The notes below the pieces were generated by a model. The model made no database searches. It saw only the letters and a program-made list of their open reading frames with translations, and was not told where the DNA came from. Source: Rhizobium sp. Q54 (GTDB lineage: Bacteria; Bacteroidota; Bacteroidia; Flavobacteriales; Flavobacteriaceae). From it: a stretch of 14,865 nucleotides of DNA. Numbering within the stretch: position 1 is the first letter of the stretch; each line of letters begins with the position of its first letter. A program made the translations under genes and the position numbers. The stretch spans positions 1 to 14,865 of the forward strand of contig CALPLL020000023.1 in NCBI GenBank assembly GCA_943324395.2, read 5' to 3'. Positions 1 through 12,000 of this stretch are shown here, piece after piece.

Positions 1-3000
1 GGCAAGTTATATTTCTAGTCCAAATGATTCAGGACCTATAACATTTAGCTTAACAGCAAATCCGGTAACTCCTGCTTGTACGAACCCAGCAATAAGCACT
101 ACCCAAATTGTTGTTGTACCAAAACCAACTGCCTATTTTGATGTAATTCCTGCTTCTTCAAAAATTATTTGTGAATCTGGAAGTTATTTTGTGAATTCTG
201 CTCATGCTACCAATTATAGTTCTCTTGTGTGGACTGGTGGAGATGGTTATTTTACAGGTGGAAATACATTAAATCCAACCTACTATCCAGGTCCCTTAGA
301 CATCAATGCAGGATTTGTAATACTTAAATTAACAGCCAAAAAGAATACACCATGTATTGCAGATGCAACTGCACAAATGACTTTGACAATTGTTAAAGAT
401 CCTGTTATTTCAGTTATGAATACAAGTCTAGATGTTTGTACTGGTGCTGGAATTCCTGTTCTAATTTCTGGTCCAGGTTCAACTTTTGGTCTTGATGCAC
501 TTATTAATACATACGATGTTTTAACTTGGGATTCTTCATCTGGAAATAATGCAGGATTCTTAAATTTAAATCCTTTAGATACCAATAGTGTTAATTCATA
601 CACTCCTTCACCAGCAGATATTGCTAATAATTCGGTGAGTTTAACATTAAGAGCTTCTAGAAATTCTACCAATTGTAATATTTCAAAAGACAAAACAATT
701 GTACTAAATTTTATAAAAGCGCCACAAGTTGATGCAGGTCCTGCAACAGTAACTATTTGTGAAAACTTAACATATACTTCAACTTCAGCAACTCAAGCAA
801 ATACTTCAAGTGTTGCTTGGTCATCTAATGGAACTGCGGGTACTATAGCTAATCCAACTTCTTTGAATGGAATGGTGTATACTCCTTCACCACAAGATAT
901 TTTAAGTGGATCTGTTACCTTAACATTAACAGGTGTTGGAAATTCTTGTCAAGGTTCTATTACGGATAACATTATAATACGTTTTGAAAAATTACCGGTA
1001 GTTACTACAATGGCTAGTGCTTCTATTTGTAAAAGCAGCCCAACTTTTAATATTACAGGTACAAGTATAACCAATAGTTATCAACCAATTACCTTGGCAA
1101 ATTGGACTACAACAGGAACAGGAACATTTGCCTCTACTGGAAATATATTAAATCCAATTTATACACCATCAATTGCTGATAAAAATTCTAGTTCGGTGAT
1201 ATTAACATTAACTGTATTCCCAGTTACTCCTTGTGGAACTTCTAAAACAGGAACAATAACATTAACTTTTATTCCTGAACCAGTAGCAAGTGCGAGTGTA
1301 AATTCACCTATAAATCAATGTGAAACACAATTTACACTAGCAGGAACTGCTACACCAGGAACATATAGTAGTTTAAATTGGACTACTAGTGGTAATGGTA
1401 CTTTTGTAGGAGGTGTAATTAATACTTTAAATCCAACTTATATCCCTTCTGCATTAGATGCACAAAATTCGCCTATAACTTTAACACTTACAGCTAATCC
1501 AATAGCACCTTGTGCCACTCCTTTAGCAACTTCTGTTGTAGTTAACATAGTGAAATCGCCAATAGTTACGGTTACCAATCAATTGCCTATTTGTGAAGAC
1601 GCAACTAATGTTACGGTAATTGGAACTACTATCTCTAATTATTCAAGCTATGTTTGGACTTCAACAACAGGAACAACTATTTCAAATACTACCATTCCAA
1701 ATCCTTTAGTAACACCAAGTGCTCTAGATATTTTTAGAAATCAAATTGTATTAACCATAACTGCTCAACCTATTACCCCTTGTGGTGTTCCGGATATAAA
1801 AACAGTAGTTATTCCAGTTCAGAAAAAACCAAGTGTTTTTGCTGGACCATCAATTACTATTTGCGAAAATTCTGTGATTTTAACTTCAGGTGCAACTTCA
1901 AGTAATGTGACTAATTTGCATTGGGTTAATAATGGGGGAGATGGATCATTCACCACTTCAAACCTAAATGTAATTACAGAATACACACCAGGACGACTTG
2001 AAATTGCTAGTGGACAAGTACTATTAACATTAATTGGAGATCCAATTGCTCCATGTGCTACTGGAACTGTTTCTAACACGGTAACTTATACTATAGTTAA
2101 AAATCCGGTAGTTACTATCAATCCTAACCAGGTTACTATTTGTGAAACACAAACTTCTTATACAATACCTGCAAGCTATGTAACGATACAGAACCCAAGT
2201 TCAGTTGCATCATACCAATGGACAACTCCAAATATGGCAGGTTTAACTGGTGCAACAACTTTGACACCAACTTACACCCCAACAGCAGCTGATATAGGGA
2301 ATACTTTTGTCAATTTAACTTTAACAGTTAATCCAATTGCACCTTGTACAGCTCCTATAGTTAAAACTTTTAGAATCAATATTGTAAAACAAGCTACAAT
2401 TTCTTTCACCAATAGCGGTTTCTTCTGTGAGGGAGTAAATAAATTGCTAACAGCTAGTTTTACAGATCATATTCCAAGCACAATTTCTTGGACAATAGTA
2501 AGCGGAACAGGAACTTTAACCGGTGCAAATACCGCTTCTCCAACCTATATCCCAGCTCCGGATAGTGGAACTGTAACTTTTAGTATTAGTGTTACAAGTT
2601 TGGCACCATGTTCTAATGTTGTGACTCAAACGTATACAATGAACGTTGTGAAAAAACCAATTGTTACATTGCCAACTGTTTTAGATACGGTTTGTAGTTC
2701 ACAATTAACCTATAATTTAACTGGTAATACTGCTCTAAATGCATTTACAACCCAATGGACAAGAGTAGATCCAATTGGAACAGGTAATTTTAGTAATTCT
2801 ACGATTTTAAATCCTGTTTATACTTTCAATTCCGCAGATATTGCAAATGGTTACGTTATTTTAAGATTAACAGGATCAAGTACGTCTAGTTGTAATTTAT
2901 CTGATTTTAAAGAAATTAGAATTAATATTACCAAAGCACCTACAGTTGTTAATTCTACAACAGACACTGTTTGTGAAGGATCAGTGTATTCAGCTTCTGC

Positions 3001-6000
3001 AGTTACAACTGATGCCACTTCTGTACTTTGGAGTACTGTTGGAACTTCAAATGGTTTATTTTTGAATGCAAATCAGCCAGTAACTCAATATACTCCTGGT
3101 TCAAATGATACTGCTTCATTTGGAATTCAAATTACCGCTAATGGAAATGCACCTTGTTCACCATTAACAGTTGTTAAAACCGTAACAATTCAAAAGAAAC
3201 CAATACTAGATGCTGGAATTGAAAATAGATACAGTTGTACATCGTTACCTTATCAAATCACAGGAGTAACAGGTTTATATCACGCACCAGGTTCAGTTTT
3301 ATGGACTTCTAATAGTGCTGTTCCGGGAACATTTAGTAACCCTACAGCATTGAATCCTACTTATACTCCAAGTGCTTCAGAATTAAGTAATCCTACAACA
3401 CCAATAAGATTAACTGTTACATCTCAAGCGGCTGCACCATGTACAGGTTCAGTTTCAGATTTCATTATCTTAAACTTAACACCTAACCAAGTAGTTAATG
3501 CAGGGACTTATCCAACAATTTGTGAGGGAGCAGTTGTAAATCTTACAGGAAGTGTTACAAATTCAAGTAGTTATTATTGGACTACTTCTGGTACGGGAAC
3601 TTTTGGTTCTACCACTTCATTAACTACAACTTACACTCCTAGTAATCCAGATATTATCGCCGGTAATGTAACTTTAACTTTAAATGCAGTTAGTAATTCT
3701 AATTGTCCTTTAGTTCCTAATTCGACTTTAATTACCATTGTTAAAAAGCCAACTGCAAATGCGGGTGTTAATGCATCAATTTGTCAAGGTTCAAATTATA
3801 CACTGACTTCAGGAGAAGCAACAGCACAAAATTATACGTCTTTATCATGGACAGCAACGGGTCCAGGAGCATTGAGTTTAGGAACTATTAACACCTTAAC
3901 TCCAACTTATGTTCCTGCGCCAGGTCAAACAGGTCCAGTTACTTTAACATTAACAGTGGTTGGAAATTCAGCTTGTGGAAGCCCAGTTGTTTCTACAAAA
4001 ACATTAACGATAGTCGCTCAGCCAACAGTTACAGTTACAGGAACTAAAACCATTTGTGAAGGAAGTACATTAGTAATTTCATCTACAGACGCTTCTGCAT
4101 CTGATTATAACACATTGCTTTGGACTTCATCAAGTGGATTAGGTACATTTAGTTCTACGTCTACTGCGGCAACAATTTACACACCAGCAACTGGTCAAAC
4201 AGGTTCTGTTAGACTTACTTTAACAGCAACATCGACTAATGGAGTTTGTTCTCCAGCTGCAGGTCAATTGGTTTTAAATATTATCCCTAATCCAATAGTA
4301 CAAGCAGGAAACGGAGGTACAATTTGTCAAAATGCAACTTTCACAGTTTCTGGTGCAAGTGTTCAAAACGCTTCAATTTATTCATGGAGTGTTAGTGGAC
4401 CAGCAACAATTCAGGCAGGTACAGAAAATACATTAACACCAGTTATAGTTCCTACTGCAGGTGCTTCAGGAATAGTAACTGCTACATTATCAGCAACAGG
4501 AATAGGAATTTGTTCAATTGTAAAACAAGATTTTATTCAAATACAAATTAATCCAGCTCCAGTTGTCAATGCAGGGGTAGATGCGTCTATTTGTGAAGGT
4601 ACTACATCGTTTCAATTAAATGGAACAGGTTCCAATGCAACAAATTATTCATGGACAACAGATGGAGGAGGTACAATTCAACCAACTACAAATCCTTTAG
4701 CACCAATATATTTCCCTAGTGCAAGTGATTATAATACTTCAACAGGAATTAAAGTGATAACTTTTAATTTGTTGGCAACTACTACTAACGGATGTGGTAG
4801 TGCAACAGATCCAATGCGATTAACTTTGAATGCAAAACCAAAGGTTAATGCAGGACCAGATATTTTAGCATGTCAGGATAATATTTCAGTTCTATTGAAT
4901 GGTGCAACAATTAGTAATTATAATACTGGCTATACCGTTTCTTGGTCATCTTCAGGTAATGGTACTTGGAATTATACAGGTACAAATTCAGGAATTAATC
5001 CAGTTTACTTCTTTGGTTCTGCCGATTCTCCAAGTGTAACATTGACAATGTCAGCGTATCCAGTTGCTACTTGTCCGCAAGTACCAGTGCAAAGCACAAT
5101 GAAAATTACAATAAATCAAAATCCTACCATAACAGCAAGTTCAACTACAATTTCGATGTGTGGTGGAACATTTACTATGCCAAATATTGTAACGGTTACT
5201 AATGGAAATACTTTATTATGGACAAATACCTCAGGAGCTTCAGGAGTTCCAGGAGGATTAACTAATGCCTCAACATTAACTCCAACATTTACTCCTTCTG
5301 CAAATGAAATTGCCAATGGATTTGCCTTATTAACTTTAACAGTAACTCCATTAACTGGATGTTCAGTTCCAGCGGTTAAGGTTATAAGAGTTAATTTACA
5401 ACCAATTGCAGATGTTTCTGCTGGAACGAATATTACTGCTTGTCAAGGGCAAACTGTTACTTTGAATAGTGTTAATAATGGAGCTTATGTTCAAAATTAT
5501 TCGTCATTTACTTGGACAGAAAATGGAACAGGATCAATAGATCCATCTACAGTTAACACAATTAATCCTAAGTATATTCCTGGTGTAAACGAAACAGGTG
5601 TAGTCACATTAACATTACAAGCTAATAATATTGCTCCATGTATTGGTAGTGTTACAAAAACTATGACGATCACTTATTCGCCTCAACCAACCGCTTATGC
5701 TGGTCAGGATTCGGTAATTTGTCAAAATTCAAATTTTAGTTTAGCAACAGCTACGGCTACAAATTATACAACAATCCTTTGGTCAAGTTCTCAAAACAGT
5801 GATGGAACTTCAAATCCTTCCTATGTAGGAGGTAGTTTTACAAATACAAGTGTAATTAGACCAATCTATACGCCAAGTCAGGATGATATTAATTTAGGAT
5901 ATGTATTTTTAACTATCAAAGTAAGTAACGTACCGTGTAGTTCAATAGTTACTGATGTAATTAAACTAACAATTACTAAAGGCCCTATTGTAGCTGCTGG

Positions 6001-9000
6001 TTCAGACGCTACAATTTGTGAAGGATCAACTTTTACTTTAGCTACAGCAACTTCAGTAAATGCAACAACTTTAGCTTGGACAAGTTCTCAAAATAGTAAT
6101 TTGACTTCAGTTTCAACTTATGTTCCTGGTTCATTTAGTAGTGCGACAAGTATAAATCCTGTTTATACACCAAGTATTGATGATATCAATTTAGGTCATG
6201 TTTATTTGAATTTATCAGGCGTTGGAAATACTAGTTGCCCACCTGTGAACAGTCAAATTTTATTGAATATTGTTAAGAAACCTACAGTAAGTACTACCAA
6301 TGCAGCAATGTGTATGAATAATCCGAGTATTCCAATAGTTGGACTTGCATCAAATTATTCTTCATTGAACTGGAGTGTATATAGTGGTCCTGGAACCATA
6401 TCTTCTAATAGTTCAAATCCATTAAACCCTACTTTTACTTCAGGTATTTCAGGTGTTAATACGGTAACTACATCGGTAGTACGTTTATTAGTATATCCAA
6501 ATCCTGGTTGTCCGTCATCAACGGCAGTTTATAGTGATTTAATAGTAACTATTCAACCTATACCAACAGTAGTAGCCGGTGTGAGTGGTGCAGTTTGTTA
6601 TACTGCAGGAACACCAATAGCTCCTTTTACAATAAATGGTACTTCTGTTTTAAATGGAGGTACTCAAAGTTGGACTTCAAATGGAGCAGGTACTTTCTCA
6701 TTAGGAACAAATACCATATACCAATCTTTAGCTAGTATTTGTAGAACAGATATTTTAACATTATCGGTTAATGGAGTAGGTGCTTGTAGCACAATGACAC
6801 CTGTTCGAGATAATGTAACTCTTTCAATTAATTGTTCAGTTGCCTCTTTAGGTTCTATTTCACCTAATACTTCAACAATTTGTCAAGGAGCAACAGCTAC
6901 TTTTAGTGTTCCTTTAAATTCAAATATTCTAACTTATAATTGGGTTCCTCCATTCGGATCATCAATTGTATCAGGTCAAGGAACCAATACAGTTCAAATA
7001 TTATTTTCAGGTTCTACTTCTGGGAATATTACAGTTAGCGGAATTAATGGTTGTGGAAGCGCTACAGCAACAATGCCTATAAATATTAACGTTTTACCAT
7101 CAGGAACTTCAATTGTAGGGCCTTCAACAGTTTGTGCAGGATCAAGTAGTAATGTTTATACTGCTACTGTTATTCCAAATGCTACAAGCTATATTTGGAC
7201 ATTGCCAAATGGAACAATTAGAAACACTGTAACAAATACGATCACAATTCCATTTTCAAATAGTGATGTTTCAGGTAATTTAATTGTTAAAGGTAGCAAT
7301 GGATGTGGATCCGGAGCGGCTTCTAGTGCATTCCCTATAACAGTTATTCCGGTACCAACATTATCTAATACAACACCACCTTCGGCAACATGTTCAGGTG
7401 TGTTATTTAATTATATCCCAACTACGGCATCCACAGGAACAATTACGTGGACCAGAGCAGTCCAAACAGGTATTTCAAATCCTGCAGCAGGACCTTCAGG
7501 TGGAGCTATTAGTGAGGTATTGTTTAATACAACTTCAAATCCTATTTCAGTAGTTTATCAAGTTACTATTACTACTCCTGACGGATGTACAAATACTCAA
7601 AATGTAAATGTATTAGTGAATCCTTCTCCGAGTCTTACTTCTACAACAACTCCGAGTTCAATTTGTACAGGAACACCATTTAATTATACACCAACTTCAG
7701 CATCAATTGGAACTATAACTTGGACTAGAGCTTTACAAACAGGTATTTCAAACCCTGCAGTTGGTCCTTTAAGCGGTTCAATTAATGAAGTGTTAACCAA
7801 TACTACCAACCTACCAATTACGGTAGTTTATAATCTTACTATTCCAGCCACTGCAAATGGATGTACTAATTCTTCTCCAGTTGCATTGAATGTGGATGTA
7901 AATCCTAATAATACTGTTACGGCAGCATCAAGTTCGTCACCAACATGTATTTTTACTCCTTTAACAGCTATTACACATACAACCACTGGAGCTACTGGAA
8001 TTGGAACTGCAACAGGTTTACCAGCAGGGGTTTCAGCTTCTTGGGCTGCGAACATAATAACAATAAGCGGTACTCCATCAGTTTCAGGAACATTTATTTA
8101 TAGCATTCCATTAACTGGAGGTTGTAGTACAGTAAATGCTACAGGAACTATTATTGTAGATCCAAACAATACCGTATCAACAGCTTCTAGTTCTTTACCA
8201 GTATGTATTAATACAGCTATAACAGCAATTACACATACTACTACTGGAGCAACAGGAATTGGAGCAGCAACTGGTTTACCAACGGGTGTATCAGCTTCAT
8301 GGTTAGGAAGTACAATTACCATTAGTGGAACTCCAACAGTTTCAGGTACATTTAATTATAACATTCCATTAACTGGAGGTTGTGGTTTAGTAAGTGCTAC
8401 AGGAACTATTACAGTAAATCCTAATAATACGGTAACAGCAGCGCCGACTTCGTTACCAACATGTATTAATACGGTTTTAACACCTATTACATTTACAACA
8501 ACTGGAGCTACAGGAATTGGAACAATAACAGGTTTGCCAGCAGGAGTAACTGTTTCATGGGCAGCCAATACTATTACTATTAGTGGTGCTCCATCAGCAT
8601 CAGGAACATTCAGTTATAGTATTCTGTTAACTGGAGGATGTGGTACCGTAAATGCAACAGGAACTATTATTGTTAATCCAAACAATACAGTAACTGCAGC
8701 ATCAGGTTCACCATCGACGTGTATCAATACCGCTTTGCCAGCTATTACACATACGACTACTGGAGCAACGGGAATTGGAGTAGCATCGGGATTACCATCA
8801 GGCGTTGCAGCTACATGGTCTGCAAATACAATTACAATTAGTGGAACTCCATCAGTTTCAGGAACATTTAATTATAGCATCCCGTTAACCGGAGGATGTG
8901 GTTTAGTAAATGCTACTGGAAGTTTTATTGTTAATGCTAATAATACTGTAACTGCAGCATCAAGCTCAACACCTATATGTATTAATACCGCTTTAACAGC

Positions 9001-12000
9001 TATTACTCATACTACCACTGGAGCTTCAGGAATTGGGGCGCCAACTGGTTTACCATTAGGTTTAATTGCTTCATGGTCAGCAAATACTATTACCATTAGT
9101 GGTACCCCAACGGTTTCAGGAACATTTAATTATAGTATTCCATTAACTGGAGGATGTAGTACAGTAAATGCTATAGGAAGTATTATAGTAAATCCGAATA
9201 ATACAGTAACAGCTGCACCAAGTGCTTCACCTATATGTATAAATACGGTTTTAACACCTATTACTTTTACAACAACTGGAGCTACTGGAATTGGAGCTGC
9301 TACAAATTTACCAGCAGGATTAACAGCTTCTTGGTCAGCCAATATAATTACAATTAGTGGCATCCCTACTGCATCAGGAATATTTAATTATATTATTCCT
9401 TTAACAGGAGGTTGTAGTGCAGTAAACGCAACAGGAAGTATTATTGTAGATCCTATTAATACTGTATCCGCAGCATCAGGTTCCGCACCATTGTGTATTA
9501 ATACCGCTTTAACATCGATTACTCATACTACCACCGGAGCTACTGGAATTGGAACAGCTACAGGATTGCCAACAGGTGTAACAGTTACATGGGCATCAAA
9601 TACCATTACCATTAGTGGAACTCCATCGGTTTCAGGAACATTTAATTATAACATTCCATTAACTGGAGGATGTGGTTTAATAAATGCTACCGGAACTATT
9701 GTTGTAAATGCAAATAATACAGTAACAGCATCACCAAGTTCTCCATTATGTATAAATACGGTTTTAACACCTATTGTACATACTACCACCGGAGCTACTG
9801 GAATTGGAACTGTATCAGGTTTACCATTAGGAGTTTCAGCTTCGTTTGCAGGTAACACTATCACAATTAGCGGCGCACCAACTGTTTCAGGAATATTTAA
9901 TTACAGCATTCCATTAACTGGAGGATGTAGTGCAGTTAATGCTACAGGAACTATTACTGTAAACGCTAATAATACTGTAACAGCAGCTTCAAGTTCTACA
10001 TTATGTATAAATACAGTTTTAACTCCTATTATTCATACTACCACTGGAGTTACAGGTATTGGAACACCAACAAATTTACCTTCAGGTGTAACAGCATCTT
10101 TGGCAGGAAATACTATTACCATTAGTGGTACACCAACGGTTTCAGGAATATTTAATTATAGCATTCCTTTAACTGGAGGATGTAGTTCAATTTTTGCTAC
10201 TGGAAACATTACTGTTAATCCAAGTAACACAATAATACCAGCAACAAGTACTTCAACTTTATGTATTAATACGGCTTTAACACCTATTAATCATACTACA
10301 ACTGGAGCTACAGGAATTGGAACAGTAACAAATTTACCAACAGGTTTAACAGCTTCATGGGCAGGGAATGTAATTACCATTAGTGGTACACCAACAGTTT
10401 CTGGAATATTTAATTATAATATTCCATTAGTAGGAGGATGTGGAGGTTCAGCAGTAGGATTAATAACGGTTAATCCAAATAACACCGTAACACCAGGATC
10501 AAGTTCTCCACCAATATGTGTTAATACGGTTTTAACCCCTATTACACATACTACAACCGGGGCTACAGGAATTGGAACAATAGTAAATTTACCATCAGGG
10601 GTAACAGCTTCATGGGCAGGAAATATCATAACTATTAGTGGAGCACCTACCGTTTCAGGAACATTTAATTACAGCATTCAATTAACAGGAGGATGTGGTT
10701 TAGTAAATGCTACAGGAACTATTATTGTAAATCCAAATAATACGGTAACACTAGCATCTATTAATCCAACTGAATTATGTATTAATACAGTTTTAACTCC
10801 TATAGTACTTACTACGACTGGAGCTACAGGAATAGGACCAGTAGCAGGTTTGCCAACAGGTGTAACAGCTACATGGGCCGGAAATGTTATTACCATTAGT
10901 GGTACCCCAACAGTTTCAGGAACATTTAATTATAGCATGCTTTTAACTGGGGGTTGTAATACTGTATATGCTACAGGAACTATTATTGTAAATGCAAATA
11001 ATACGGTATCAGTAGCGTCAAGTTCTCCACTTTGTATAAATACAGCTTTAACTGCAATTACTCATACAACTACTGTCGCAACAGGAATTGGACCGGCAAC
11101 TGGTTTACCAAATGGGGTAATAGCTTCATGGGCAGGAAATACTATTACTATTAGTGGTACTCCAACGGTTTCAGGAATATTTAATTATAGCATTCCATTA
11201 ACTGGAGGATGTAGCACAGTAAATGCAACTGGAACAATTACTGTAAATCCGGATAATACTGTAACAGCAGGAACAAGTTCTTTACCGCTGTGTATTAATA
11301 CAGTTTTAACTCCTATTACACATACTACTACTGGGGCTACTGGTATTGGATCAGCTACAGGATTGCCAGCGGGTGTAACTGCTTCATTCTCAAGCAACAC
11401 TATTACCATTAGTGGGGCACCGACAGCTTCAGGAATATTTAATTATAGTATTCCGTTAACTGGTGGATGTAATTCATTAAATGCAACAGGAACTATTATT
11501 GTAAATCCTAATAATACGGTAACCCCTGCACCAATTAATCCACCTGTATTGTGTATTAATACAGTTTTAACTCCAATTACCTTTACTACCACAGGGGCAA
11601 CAGGAATAGGAACTGCAACAGGTTTACCGACAGGTGTAACAGCTAATTGGGTTGCAAATACTATTACTATTAGCGGCACTCCATCGGTTTCAGGAATATT
11701 TATTTATAGTATTCCATTAACTGGAGGATGTGGAGGTTCAGCTACAGGAACCATTATTGTAAATCCAAATAATACGGTAACACCAATATCAATTTCGTCA
11801 ACAATTTGTATTAATAAAGTTTTACCAACAATTACTTATACTACTACAGGAGCTACAGGAATTGGATCACCAACCGGATTACCAGCAGGTGTAACAGCTT
11901 CATGGTCAGCAAATATTATTACTATAAACGGTACACCTACTGTTTCAGGAGTATATAATTATAGTATTCCATTAAATGGAGGATGTAGTACAGTATATGC

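Noticed and set aside
283..693. Minus-strand open frame of 136 codons, with similar ones at 1819-2079, 5116-5316 and 14348-14572
   Set aside because: All lie inside the continuous plus-strand frame, where module motifs and Cys/Trp positions are conserved. Their translations resemble no family I recognise.
7828..11679. A series of minus-strand open frames of 70-78 codons, all containing a [13 protein letters not shown] stretch, which could look like a family of small repeated genes
   Set aside because: They sit at the same place within successive 258-nt units and are the reverse complement of the zone D coding repeat. They are interrupted between units and absent for some units, while the plus strand is open throughout.
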